This document shows positions 35,873-43,660 of a stretch of 43,660 bases of DNA, piece by piece. The notes below the pieces were generated by a model, which searched no databases, was not told the DNA's origin, and saw only the letters and a list, made by a program, of their open reading frames with translations. The number at the start of each line of letters is the position of its first letter. Position 1 is the first letter of the stretch. The stretch spans positions 1-43,660 of the forward strand of contig JAIRXP010000117.1 in assembly GCA_031268215.1 (NCBI GenBank), written 5' to 3'. The position numbers and the translations under genes are program-made. Source of the DNA: Bifidobacteriaceae bacterium. Lineage in GTDB: Bacteria > Actinomycetota > Actinomycetes > Actinomycetales > WQXJ01.

Positions 35873-37471
35873 CTACGCCAGCTCAATCAGGTCCTCATAA
35901 TCGCTTGACCACAGATCCTCATCCCCATCCGGCAACAGCAGGACTCGGTCCGGGCTCAACGCCCGGACAGCGCCTGAATCGTGCGTCACCAGCACTACCG
36001 CCGCCTTGACCTTGGACAGTGCGGCCAAGATCTCCAGCCGCGAAGCCGGGTCCAGGTTGTTGGTCGGCTCGTCAAGGAGCAGGACGTTCGCGGCGGACAC
36101 CACCAGGGTAGCCAACGCCAAGCGGGTCTTCTCGCCGCCGGACAGCACCCGGGCCGGTTTCATGACACTGTCGCCAGAGAACAGGAAGGATCCCAGAACC
36201 TTGCGCACCTCAGTAGTCTCCATGTCCGGCGCCGCCGCAGCCATGTTCTCCAGCACCGTCCGGCCCAGGTCAAGCGTCTCATGTTCCTGCGCGTAGTAGC
36301 CTAGTTGGAGCCCGTGACCAGCCAGTACGTTCCCCGAATCAGAGTCTTCAAGCCCCGCCAACAGACGCAACAACGTGGTCTTCCCGGCCCCGTTCAGTCC
36401 CAGGACAACCACCCTTGATCCCCGGTCAATGGCCAAGTCAACGTCGGTGAACACCTCTAAGGAGCCGTAGGACTTGGACAGGCCTTCTGCCGTCAACGGC
36501 ACTTTGCCCGAGGGCGCCGGGTCTGGGAAACGGATCGCCGCGACTTTGTCCCGCGTCGCTTCGCCTTCGGTGCCGTCAATCAGCCGCTCAGCGCGCTTCA
36601 GCATGTTCTGGGCGGCCACCGCTTTGGTGGCCTTGGCCCGCATTCTGTTGGCCTGAGCCGTCAAAGCCTGTGCCTTCTTCTCCGCGTTGGTCCGCTCCCG
36701 CTTGCGGCGCCGCTCGTCAAGTTCACGCTGCGCCAGATAGGCGCTCCAACCAAGGTTGTATTGGTCCAACTGGCGGCGATTAGCATCGAGGTGCCAAACC
36801 TTATTCACTGTGTCCGCCAGGAGAGCGGAATCATGTGAGATCACCATGAACCCACCGCCGTAGGAGCGCAGAAAGTCACGCAGCCACACCACCGAGTCTT
36901 GGTCAAGGTGGTTGGTCGGTTCATCCAGCAGCAAGACATCGGCGCCTTGGAACAGGATCCGAGCCAGCTCCACGCGGCGGCGCTGGCCGCCGGACAGAGT
37001 CGCCAAGTCCTGACTCAGCACCCGGTCCTCCAGCCCCAGATTCGCGGCGATTCGCGCCGCCTCGGCCTTGGCTCCATAGCCGCCGGCGGCCATGAAACGG
37101 GCTTCTTGCTTGGCATAAAGATCAATTCCACGGGTCATTTCGTCCGCGTCCGTGCTGGTCATCAGGGTCTGCGCCTGATCCATCCGGGCCAGAATCCGGT
37201 CTAGCCCACGCGAAGACAAGATCCGATCCATCGCCTGGATGGACAGGTCCCCCTCAGCCGGGTCTTGAGGCAGGTAGCCAACGGACCCGCTGGACGTGAC
37301 GCTACCCTCGACCGGCCCTCTTTCGCGGGCCAGCGTCCGCATAAGCGTGGTCTTCCCGGCGCCGTTGCGGCCCACCAGGCCAATTCGGTCACCGGGGCCT
37401 ACCCGGAAGCTGGCTCCGCTCAACAGCAGTTCGGCGCCAGCCCGCAGTTCGACCCCCGAGGCTGTAATCAC
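35873..37471 (-). CDS. ABC-F family ATPase (ribosome-associated, no membrane domain)
   Basis: The 532 residues contain two ATPase modules: Walker A GRNGAGKT near 36 and GLNGAGKT near 340, signature LSGGQRRRVELARIL and LSGGEKTRLALATLV, and Walker B VLLLDEPTNHLD and VLLLDEPTNNLD. Between them is the ABC-F linker rich in Lys/Arg/Gln (around 230-295). The protein lacks transmembrane helices and so acts on ribosomes, as translation factor or antibiotic-protection protein. The subfamily (Uup/YdiF type or resistance type) cannot be fixed. GTG 37471 (V-I-T-A) matches the start of homologues; TTG 37480 is also possible. Confidence 0.93.
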   Translation of the reverse strand: MITASGVELRAGAELLLSGASFRVGPGDRIGLVGRNGAGKTTLMRTLARERGPVEGSVTSSGSVGYLPQDPAEGDLSIQAMDRILSSRGLDRILARMDQAQTLMTSTDADEMTRGIDLYAKQEARFMAAGGYGAKAEAARIAANLGLEDRVLSQDLATLSGGQRRRVELARILFQGADVLLLDEPTNHLDQDSVVWLRDFLRSYGGGFMVISHDSALLADTVNKVWHLDANRRQLDQYNLGWSAYLAQRELDERRRKRERTNAEKKAQALTAQANRMRAKATKAVAAQNMLKRAERLIDGTEGEATRDKVAAIRFPDPAPSGKVPLTAEGLSKSYGSLEVFTDVDLAIDRGSRVVVLGLNGAGKTTLLRLLAGLEDSDSGNVLAGHGLQLGYYAQEHETLDLGRTVLENMAAAAPDMETTEVRKVLGSFLFSGDSVMKPARVLSGGEKTRLALATLVVSAANVLLLDEPTNNLDPASRLEILAALSKVKAAVVLVTHDSGAVRALSPDRVLLLPDGDEDLWSSDYEDLIELA

Positions 37472-37750
37472 GAGGGCCAATGCTATCCGGCGCGCCCACC
37501 TTCCTGCCTACGCCGGTGCTTACCTTGCCGATGCCGCCGCGTCGCTACCAGCACCGGCCAACCTCCGCCAAGACCCCGCGCACAAGCCCAACACCCGCCA
37601 ATGACAGCTCGCGAGGCGTGCGACCACTTGTGGCGCGTGGACACCTCGCGGGTCGGGTTGGCTACGCTGGTCATCATGTCGCATCGGAAGCGTGGTTGAT
37701 CGCCGCGAGCCCGGTGCTGCTGGTCGCTGCTGATAGGAGGAGAGCGCCTG

Positions 37751-39265
37751 ATGCCGTTGGAACTGTCGCTGGATGAGTCCGGCCGGGTTGTTCAGCCGGA
37801 GGGCAAGACGCTGGAGTACAAGCGCGACTTGTCGTCGCCGAATAGGGTGATGCGAACGTTGGCAGCGTTCGCAAACTCTGCTGGCGGCGAGTTGGTGGTC
37901 GGCGTGGGCGATCACAGGTCGCTGGTCGGCGTGAACGATTCGGACGTGGAAGAGAACCGTCTCGCGAACTTGATCATGGATTCCATCTCGCCGAAGCTGC
38001 TGCCCAATCTGGAGAGGCGCACAGTGGGAGGGAAGGTGTTGTTGATCGCTAATGTCTATCCATCTTCGACGGCCCCTCACTGGGTGGACGCCGAGGGACC
38101 GGAGGCGGGAGTCTACCTGCGACTGGGTTCCAGCACGGTCCAAGCCGATCCGTTGCAGATCAGCGACATGAAGCGGCGTTCCGCCGGGATCTCCTACGAT
38201 TCGATGCCCAACATCCGCGCAGCCGAGAAGGGCTTGGATGGTGCCGCCATCGCTTCGGTCTTCCCGGACCGAGAAGTCGAGACGGTGAAGCGCGTCCTCG
38301 GTTTGACCGCCCAGGAGCAGGGGTCGGAAGTGCCAAGGAATGGAGGGGCCTTCCTGTTCGCGGTTGACCGCGAGGCGGCCTTCTACGGCGCGTATCTCAG
38401 GTGTGCCCGTTTCCGGGGAACCAAGAAACAAGACATTGATGACCGTCTCGAATTATCCGTGCCTCTATTGGAAGCTGTTGAGCGCGTTGAGGACTTCTTG
38501 AAGAAGCATGCTTTCCGTGGCGCGCGGTTTGAGGGTTGGTACCGACACGACGAGTGGAGCGTGCCCCTAGCCATGCTTCGCGAGGTGGTGCTAAATGCGT
38601 TAACGCACGCCGATTATTCGATGATCAACCGCAGCCCTATCAGGGTGGCGTTCTACGACGACCGCATTGAGGTGGACAACCCCGGCGCGTTGATGCCGGG
38701 GTTGACTGTCGAGATGATGCGCGAAGGCGCATCAAGAGTGCGCAACCCGCTGGTGGCCAGGGTGTTCCACGAAGCCGGTCTGATCGAGGCACGGGGCACG
38801 GGCATTCCTGGCGTGATGGCGGGTGCCGCCGAACGCGGTTTGCCTGAGCCGACCATCGCGGAACTACCGGGGATCATCCGTGTTGTGGTCCCAACTCATC
38901 ACCAGTCGTTCATGGCCGGCGCTCCGCCCTACCCCGACCGGTTCACCGATGGCGGCCGCGCGGCGGCACCGTCTGGGAGACAGGTAGAGGGACAAGTAGA
39001 CGCCCAAGAGGGACAAGTAGACGCGAAGGTTGTGACGCTCCTTGAGGCGGGGACCGAAGCTCGCAGCCGGGCCGAGATGCTCGCCGCTATCGGCGCAGGC
39101 AATAAGTATGAACGGTTCGCCCGCTGGGTGCAGCCGCTCCTGGACGCTCGCTGGCTGGAGATGACCCAACCCGCGAGTCCGCGCAGCCCGACCCAGAAGT
39201 ATCGAACCACGGAGGCCGGGCGCAGGGTCTTGGCCGCCGCCTGGCGGCGTATGGGCCGGGGATAG
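37751..39265 (+). CDS. AlbA_2/Schlafen-type ATP-binding protein with HATPase and winged-helix parts
   Basis: The 504 residues contain an AlbA_2-type domain (about 10-140: TLEYKRDLSS, then AFANSAGGELVVGVGD), an HATPase_c_4-like domain (about 270-370: LREVVLNALTHADYS, ALMPGLTVEMM, EARGTGIPGV), a linker with a tandem EGQVDAQ/EGQVDAK repeat, and a C-terminal winged-helix-like region. Members of this family act as ATP-dependent transcription regulators; some sit near defence or mobile genes. AGGAGG lies 10 bases before the ATG. No partner gene is adjacent, and repeat sequence begins 76 bases after its stop. Confidence 0.85.
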   Translation: MPLELSLDESGRVVQPEGKTLEYKRDLSSPNRVMRTLAAFANSAGGELVVGVGDHRSLVGVNDSDVEENRLANLIMDSISPKLLPNLERRTVGGKVLLIANVYPSSTAPHWVDAEGPEAGVYLRLGSSTVQADPLQISDMKRRSAGISYDSMPNIRAAEKGLDGAAIASVFPDREVETVKRVLGLTAQEQGSEVPRNGGAFLFAVDREAAFYGAYLRCARFRGTKKQDIDDRLELSVPLLEAVERVEDFLKKHAFRGARFEGWYRHDEWSVPLAMLREVVLNALTHADYSMINRSPIRVAFYDDRIEVDNPGALMPGLTVEMMREGASRVRNPLVARVFHEAGLIEARGTGIPGVMAGAAERGLPEPTIAELPGIIRVVVPTHHQSFMAGAPPYPDRFTDGGRAAAPSGRQVEGQVDAQEGQVDAKVVTLLEAGTEARSRAEMLAAIGAGNKYERFARWVQPLLDARWLEMTQPASPRSPTQKYRTTEAGRRVLAAAWRRMGRG

Positions 39266-39340
39266 CCGGAGAGAGGAAGCGACCCACAGCAAGGTCGCGT
39301 CTTGCTCCCTGAATTCGGCCCGGACTGGCCTCTACAACAG

Positions 39341-39534
39341 GGGGTCAAAGTGACCCAAACTGGGCAGCGACTTGAACTTGACGTCAATTTGGCACCCCGT
39401 CCAAGACGGCTCCCAACCGGGCCAACTCGCTGACCTGCGACAACGCTGGCGGCTCAACGGGCGGCATCGGGCACCAAGGGGTCAAACTAACCCAAACTGG
39501 GCAGCGACTTGAACTTGACGTCAATTTGGCACCC
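39341..39534. repeat. Two copies of a 57-bp repeat with a 137-bp period
   Basis: A 57-base unit (39341-39397) returns at 39478-39534, nearly identical, with an 80-base spacer between. Each copy contains the perfect palindrome TTGACGTCAA (39378-39387 and 39515-39524). A related copy plus spacer is found at 43547-43660. The apparent start of the cstA frame in the second copy (39509) is an accident. Confidence 0.85.
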
Positions 39535-39599
39535 TGACTGGTCCAGGCGACCCGCCCCCGCCCCCGCTAGCGCCGCGCCGGCCGCCCCGGACTGGACAT

Positions 39600-39646
39600 G
39601 GGACCAAAGTCCCTTTATCGTTTTCGATAAGCCCACCCAGATGGGC
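39600..39646 (+). promoter_or_regulatory. Three adjacent stem-loops in the cstA leader
   Basis: GGGAC-CAAA-GTCCC (39600-39613), TTATCG-TTTT-CGATAA (39615-39630) and GCCCA-CCCAGA-TGGGC (39631-39646) follow one another within 47 bases, ending 24 bases before the cstA start. They could be operators or a structured leader RNA. No promoter hexamers are certain. Confidence 0.4.
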
Positions 39647-39670
39647 ATGATCGCAGAGTCAAACGGGGGT

Positions 39671-42145
39671 ATGACTATGGCACAGACACTCAAGCCAGCC
39701 AGACACGCCAACCGCGAGCGGGTGGGTCGCATATTGCGCAACAGCCGTGGCCGGCCGGTCGGAATCAACTTCCGGGACAATTGGACCCCGGCCAAAATTG
39801 TCCTCTGGGTGATGATCGCCCTGGCCGGGGCCGTGGGCTGGACCATGCTGGCAGTCGCTCGGGGAGAACGGGTCAACGCCGTCTGGTTCGTGGTCACCGC
39901 CGTGGCGACCTACATGATCGGCTATCGCTTCTACGCTTTGTATATACAGCGCCGGATCTTGCACCCAGATGACACCCGCGCCACGCCCGCAGAGCGAATC
40001 AACAATGGACTCGACTACGACCCAACCGACCGCCGCGTCCTCTTCGGGCATCATTTCGCGGGCATTTCTGGGGCCGGTCCTTTAGTTGGACCAGTGCTTT
40101 CCGCCCAGATGGGCTACCTACCCGGCACGCTGTGGATCATCTTCGGCGTGCTGGCGGCCGGCGCCGTCCAAGACATGGCGATCCTGTTCTTCTCAATGCG
40201 TCGCGGCGGCCGCTCCCTGGGGCAGATGGCCCGCGACGAAATGGGCCGATTCGGCGGCACAGTGGCCACGGTGATCGTCTGGGTGATGGTCATGATTGTC
40301 CTGGCGGTATTGTCCTTAATCTGCGTTAACGCCCTGGCGGAGAGCCCCTGGGCGGTCTTCTCGGTGGGCTGCACCATACCGATAGCCCTGTTGATGGGCT
40401 TGTATTTGCGCTATGTGCGTCCCGGACGAGTGACCGAGGTGTCGCTAATTGGATTCCTGCTACTGATTGGGGCGATCATCGGCGGACGTTACGTCGCGGC
40501 CAGCGAATGGGGCGGCCAGGTCTTCCATTTGAGCCATGTCCAGCTAGTTTGGGCCATGGTCATCTATGGCTTCTGCGCCGCCGTGCTGCCAGTCTGGCTG
40601 CTGCTAACGCCACGCGATTACCTGTCCACATTCATGAAGATCGGCACCATCACGGTATTAGCGGTTGGCATTGTGGTGGTCCAGCCGTTGGTCCAGATGC
40701 CGGCCGTGACCGAGTTTGCTACCAATACCGATGGCCCGGTATTCGCCGGTGCGCTGTTCCCGTTCTTGTTCATCACCATCGCTTGCGGCGCACTTTCCGG
40801 CACGCATGCCACCATCTGCTCCGGCACAACACCCAAGATGATCCAGAAGGAATCCCAGGTCCGCATGATTGGCTACGGCGGTATGCTCATGGAATCTTTC
40901 GTGGCAATCATGGCATTGGCCGCCGCCGTGTCGCTGAATATTGGCGTCTATTTCTCTATGAACATGTCCCCGGCCACAATCGAAAAGCTGGCCGCACCGG
41001 TTATAGAAGCTGAGTATTCCCCCGCCGATGCCGCCGCCCTCTCCCCAGCCGATAAGGCCGCTATCGCCGTGGGCCAGCTAGGGATCACGACCAACGGCGG
41101 CACTTCGCCTGAGGTCGAATGGACCGTTGACCAGGCCAATGGCTCAGTCACGCTGAGCGGCGGCGAGGCACTCGAAACCATCGCCCGTGACGTCGGCGAA
41201 GAGAACGTGGTTTCACGCACTGGCGGCGCGCCCACTTTGGCCGTTGGCATGGCGAATATTCTCCACAACATCTTTGGTGGCCGGGACATGATGGCGTTCT
41301 GGTATCACTTCGCCATCATGTTCGAGGCTCTGTTCATTCTTTCCGCTGTGGACACCGTCACGAGGGTCTGCCGCTTCCAGTTCCAGGACCTGGTGGGCAA
41401 CTGGTCTCCTAAGCTGGCTGATCCATCTAATAGGCCAGCCGCCTGGGGAGCGACAGCGGTGATCGCCGCCATCTGGGGCTCCCTGCTGCTGATGGGAGTG
41501 ACCGATCCTTTGGGAGGGGTCCAGACTCTTTATCCGCTATTCGGGATAGCTAACCAGTTGATCGCCGCCGCGGCGCTGACCGTCGCCACTGTGATTGTGG
41601 TCAATAAGGGCTACGTCAAATGGGTATGGATCACAGTCCTGCCCTTGGCTTGGGACGTAGCGGTCACTTTCACCGCCTCTTACCAGAAGATCTTCAGCCC
41701 CAAGCCAGAATTGGGCTATTGGGCCATGTGGCAGTCCAAGCGCGACCAAATAGCCGCCGGTGGTCTGGACGCTGGATCCCTGACCGCCGCCCAGGCGGTA
41801 GTCCGCAACTCCTTCATCCAGGGCACCTTGTCGATCATCTTCGTCGTCATGATCACCGTCCTAATGGTCTGCGCGCTGATCCAGATCGTGCGGGCGCTGC
41901 GCGGCGAACCTCGCAACAGCGAGGATCCCCATGTTGAATCGGACCTGTTCGCGCCAGCCAACTTCCTCGCCCGGCCGCTCGAACGGACCGTCCAGGCGGA
42001 AGTGGCGGCCGCCGCCGCCGGTGGCGGTGCCGGTCGCGGTGGCGGTGCCGGTGTTGGCTTCACCGGTGCTGCCGCCACCAACGCCGATGCTGCCGGTCCT
42101 GCGGATAACAGCGCTGCCGGCGTCCCGGATGGGCGCCAGCCATGA
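39671..42145 (+). CDS. cstA: Carbon starvation protein CstA family (peptide/pyruvate transporter)
   Basis: The 824-residue multi-helix membrane protein has CstA signatures: RVLFGHHFAGISGAGPLVGPV, GAVQDMAILFFSMRRGG, ATICSGTTPKMI and GAPTLAVGMANIL. Members import peptides or pyruvate under nutrient limitation. ATG 39671 is used (ATG 39677 is equally possible), preceded by GGGGG at short spacing. A long upstream extension to 39509 reads into repeat DNA and is rejected. The last 80 or so residues are Ala/Gly-rich and cytoplasmic. Its stop overlaps the ybdD start (ATGA), giving the usual cstA-ybdD pair. Confidence 0.93.
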   Translation: MTMAQTLKPARHANRERVGRILRNSRGRPVGINFRDNWTPAKIVLWVMIALAGAVGWTMLAVARGERVNAVWFVVTAVATYMIGYRFYALYIQRRILHPDDTRATPAERINNGLDYDPTDRRVLFGHHFAGISGAGPLVGPVLSAQMGYLPGTLWIIFGVLAAGAVQDMAILFFSMRRGGRSLGQMARDEMGRFGGTVATVIVWVMVMIVLAVLSLICVNALAESPWAVFSVGCTIPIALLMGLYLRYVRPGRVTEVSLIGFLLLIGAIIGGRYVAASEWGGQVFHLSHVQLVWAMVIYGFCAAVLPVWLLLTPRDYLSTFMKIGTITVLAVGIVVVQPLVQMPAVTEFATNTDGPVFAGALFPFLFITIACGALSGTHATICSGTTPKMIQKESQVRMIGYGGMLMESFVAIMALAAAVSLNIGVYFSMNMSPATIEKLAAPVIEAEYSPADAAALSPADKAAIAVGQLGITTNGGTSPEVEWTVDQANGSVTLSGGEALETIARDVGEENVVSRTGGAPTLAVGMANILHNIFGGRDMMAFWYHFAIMFEALFILSAVDTVTRVCRFQFQDLVGNWSPKLADPSNRPAAWGATAVIAAIWGSLLLMGVTDPLGGVQTLYPLFGIANQLIAAAALTVATVIVVNKGYVKWVWITVLPLAWDVAVTFTASYQKIFSPKPELGYWAMWQSKRDQIAAGGLDAGSLTAAQAVVRNSFIQGTLSIIFVVMITVLMVCALIQIVRALRGEPRNSEDPHVESDLFAPANFLARPLERTVQAEVAAAAAGGGAGRGGGAGVGFTGAAATNADAAGPADNSAAGVPDGRQP

Positions 42146-42360
42146 GCCGCCCGCGCCCGCCGCTCTGGCGCCGGGCGATCAGCATCATGGCGTGGTACTG
42201 GCGTGAATTCTTCGGCGAGAACGCCTACGACAAGTACCTGGCCCGCCATCACTTGGCTCATGCCAACGCCAGGGCGGCTGGCCTAGCCCACGAGCCACTG
42301 ACGCGCCGAGAGTTCTACCGCCAGCTATCCGAATCCACGCCGCCGCGCGGCTGCTGCTGA
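42142..42360 (+). CDS. YbdD/YjiX family small protein (DUF466)
   Basis: The 72-residue product has MAWYWREFFGENAYDKYLAR then HPLTRREFYR-like residues, the mark of YbdD/YjiX. These tiny proteins are regularly coupled to CstA or the related pyruvate transporter BtsT and appear to be needed for transport. The ATG overlaps the cstA stop. The C-terminus ends in Cys-Cys. Confidence 0.92.
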   Translation: MSRPRPPLWRRAISIMAWYWREFFGENAYDKYLARHHLAHANARAAGLAHEPLTRREFYRQLSESTPPRGCC

Positions 42361-42382
42361 GGGGTGCCGCCCATGGCACCCC
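42361..42382 (+). terminator. Hairpin after cstA-ybdD
   Basis: GGGGTGCC (42361-42368) and GGCACCCC (42375-42382) form a perfect 8-bp stem with a 6-base loop, starting at the base after the stop codon. No T-run follows. Probable transcription end or mRNA-protecting hairpin. Confidence 0.55.
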
Positions 42383-42447
42383 CCTCGCACCGCGGGCAAC
42401 GGCCCAAGATCACGCAAGCCGGGTGAAGAGCGGGGTTAGCATGAAAC

Positions 42448-43455
42448 ATGATCAACGCCGATTCATTGGTCGCTTCCGGCCAGCGCCGTTTTGGCCGCTT
42501 CACCGATACACCTTTGGCCAACCCGCTTGACGCCTACCCCCCGTTAGCTCGCGGATGGGCCGGCTGGCGGACCAAGGAATGGGCTGGGTTCACCTTGACC
42601 CATCCGGAATTGTTCAGCTCGATGATCCTGCAGGACGCGAAGTACCTGGCCAGCTCTGAAATCTACGTCTACGACAGGGCCAGCGGTGATCTGGCTCAGC
42701 ATGCCGCCAACGCGCTTGGCGGATCGCTTCACATGCCAACCCGCTTGCTGGATTCAGCCGTAGCTCTGCATGCCCGCGGCTACCGAATCGCCTACAACTT
42801 TGAGCCTGGGCGCATTCGCCTGATGGTCAGGATCGAGCCGGACGGCGACACGCCCGGAATCAACGCCAATCTGACACTGGATCCGGCAGGTGCCTCGCCG
42901 CCGTTGGTGGTATCCGCCCATCTGCCCGGAGGCCGCAACTCCAACTTGTACACCAACAAGATCATTTATCCGGCAGCGGGTGCCATCGAAGTTGGCGGCC
43001 GCCGTTACCAATTCAACCCAGCCCGCGACTTCGCCATCCTTGATGAACATAAGTCACGCCTCCCCTACCGCACGGAGTGGACCTGGGGAACATTCGCCAT
43101 GCCAGTGTCCGGCGGATTCCTGGGGGCGAACCTGGCGGTCCGCCCGCAATTCCCCGACCAGGAAGAAGAGTCCTGCATCTGGACACCTCGCGCGGCCGAA
43201 CCGCTCCGGGACATCAGCTTCGAGCCCTTGGGGCCTCAGGACTTGGCACCTTGGGCAATCCGTTCGACTGACGGCCGAGTTGACCTCACGTTCACCCCAG
43301 AAGGCACCAAAGGAGTCAATCACCAGCTTGGCCTGGCGGCGATCGTCTACCAACAACGGTTCGGCACCTATGCGGGCAACATCAAGGCCGATGGCTCTGA
43401 CCACCGCTTCGACGGCGTACACGGCGTTCTCGAACAAATGCAAGCCCGCATGTGA
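42448..43455 (+). CDS. DUF2804 family protein
   Basis: The 335-residue product matches the DUF2804 pattern from memory: an N-terminal RRFGRFTDTPLANPLDAY segment, then RTKEWAGFTL, MILQDAKYLASSEIYVYDR, a beta-rich middle (RIRLMVRIEPDG, NLYTNKIIYPAAG), SRLPYRTEWTWGTF, and a C-terminal QRFGTYAG region. No signal peptide or membrane segment. Function is not established; the beta-rich layout resembles lipid- or sugar-handling beta folds. It starts 65 bases after the cstA-ybdD hairpin, with no clear ribosome site. The gene may not share the cstA transcript. Confidence 0.8.
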   Translation: MINADSLVASGQRRFGRFTDTPLANPLDAYPPLARGWAGWRTKEWAGFTLTHPELFSSMILQDAKYLASSEIYVYDRASGDLAQHAANALGGSLHMPTRLLDSAVALHARGYRIAYNFEPGRIRLMVRIEPDGDTPGINANLTLDPAGASPPLVVSAHLPGGRNSNLYTNKIIYPAAGAIEVGGRRYQFNPARDFAILDEHKSRLPYRTEWTWGTFAMPVSGGFLGANLAVRPQFPDQEEESCIWTPRAAEPLRDISFEPLGPQDLAPWAIRSTDGRVDLTFTPEGTKGVNHQLGLAAIVYQQRFGTYAGNIKADGSDHRFDGVHGVLEQMQARM

Positions 43456-43546
43456 CGGCGCCCAATCGAACCCGACCGGACGCACCAGACGCCAGTCATC
43501 CGCCCTTGCGAGGAGGTCTAACTGACGCGAAGTCGCACCCAAACAC

Positions 43547-43660
43547 ACTTGACGTCAATTAGGCACCCCGTCCAAGAAGGCGCCCAACCGGGCCAACCTG
43601 CTGACCTGCAATAACGCTGGCACCCAGATCGGCGGCATCGGGCAACGGGGGTACAAACTG
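43547..43660. repeat. Third copy of the 137-bp-period repeat, running off the right edge
   Basis: From 43547 the sequence follows the end of the 39-kb unit (palindrome TTGACGTCAA at 43549-43558, then GGCACCCCGTCCAAGA) and its 80-base spacer (CAACCGGGCCAAC, CTGACCTGC, AACGCTGG, GGCGGCATCGGGCA), ending with ACAAACTG, the start of a next unit. It differs by scattered bases and lacks part of the unit's first half. Confidence 0.8.

Noticed and set aside
37520..38431. Minus-strand open frame of 303 codons opposite the AlbA_2 gene
   Set aside because: It lies antisense to a gene with clear domains and a good ribosome site and lacks both itself.
39341..39534. CRISPR-like periodicity of the 57-bp repeat
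   Set aside because: The 80-base spacer is itself conserved in the copy at 43.6 kb, so the whole 137 bases is a repeat unit rather than repeat plus unique spacer.
39509..39670. N-terminal extension of cstA reaching into the repeat
   Set aside because: This part reads through the 57-bp repeat and three stem-loops and does not look like a CstA N-terminus; ATG 39671/39677 agrees better with the family.

Overview
The window is a high-GC (clearly above 60 %) chromosomal segment with tightly packed genes, frequent GTG and TTG starts, ATGA/GTGA stop-start overlaps, an InhA-like enoyl-ACP reductase, a GlgC of actinobacterial type and a DtxR/IdeR-type iron box. Together these point to an actinobacterium (Actinomycetota). 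I cannot place it at genus level. It mixes conserved housekeeping genes (lepA, hemW, holA, rpsT, glgC, serB, fabG, fabI, cstA) with accessory blocks.

Layout. 1-2000: the 5' part of a secreted GH99/WbsX-like protein with a BACON-type domain, running off the left edge. 2.0-2.75 kb: a gene-poor stretch with a 25-bp direct repeat and tRNA-Val(TAC). 2.8-6.5 kb, minus strand: hemW, lepA and a DsbA-family protein. 6.7-15.5 kb, minus strand: one long sugar-alcohol/pentulose operon in the order transketolase, solute-binding lipoprotein, two permeases, zinc polyol dehydrogenase, ribulokinase, short-chain dehydrogenase. A GntR/HutC regulator is transcribed divergently from it, and a dyad lies between the two. 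16.4-22.6 kb: holA, rpsT, glgC-serB, sixA, fabI, fabG and a small membrane protein.

22.7-34.9 kb, plus strand: the most interesting block, an iron/siderophore locus of eight co-directional genes. It encodes a FecB-type binding lipoprotein, a small secreted protein, a 1624-residue surface protein with Ig-like domains, a smaller membrane-anchored surface protein, two FecCD permeases, an ATPase and an enterochelin-esterase (Fes)-like hydrolase. A near-perfect DtxR/IdeR box covers the -10 element of a promoter that would start transcription at or next to the first ATG. The three surface proteins share related modules, suggesting a cell-surface capture layer feeding the ABC importer, with iron released in the cytoplasm by Fes.

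35.0-39.3 kb: a FadR-type GntR regulator, an ABC-F ATPase and an AlbA_2/Schlafen-type ATP-binding protein. 39.3-43.66 kb: copies of a 137-bp-period repeat flank, in direct orientation, a block containing cstA, a ybdD-like small gene and a DUF2804 gene. The second repeat patch continues off the right edge.

All family names come from motifs and remembered family features; no database search was run.
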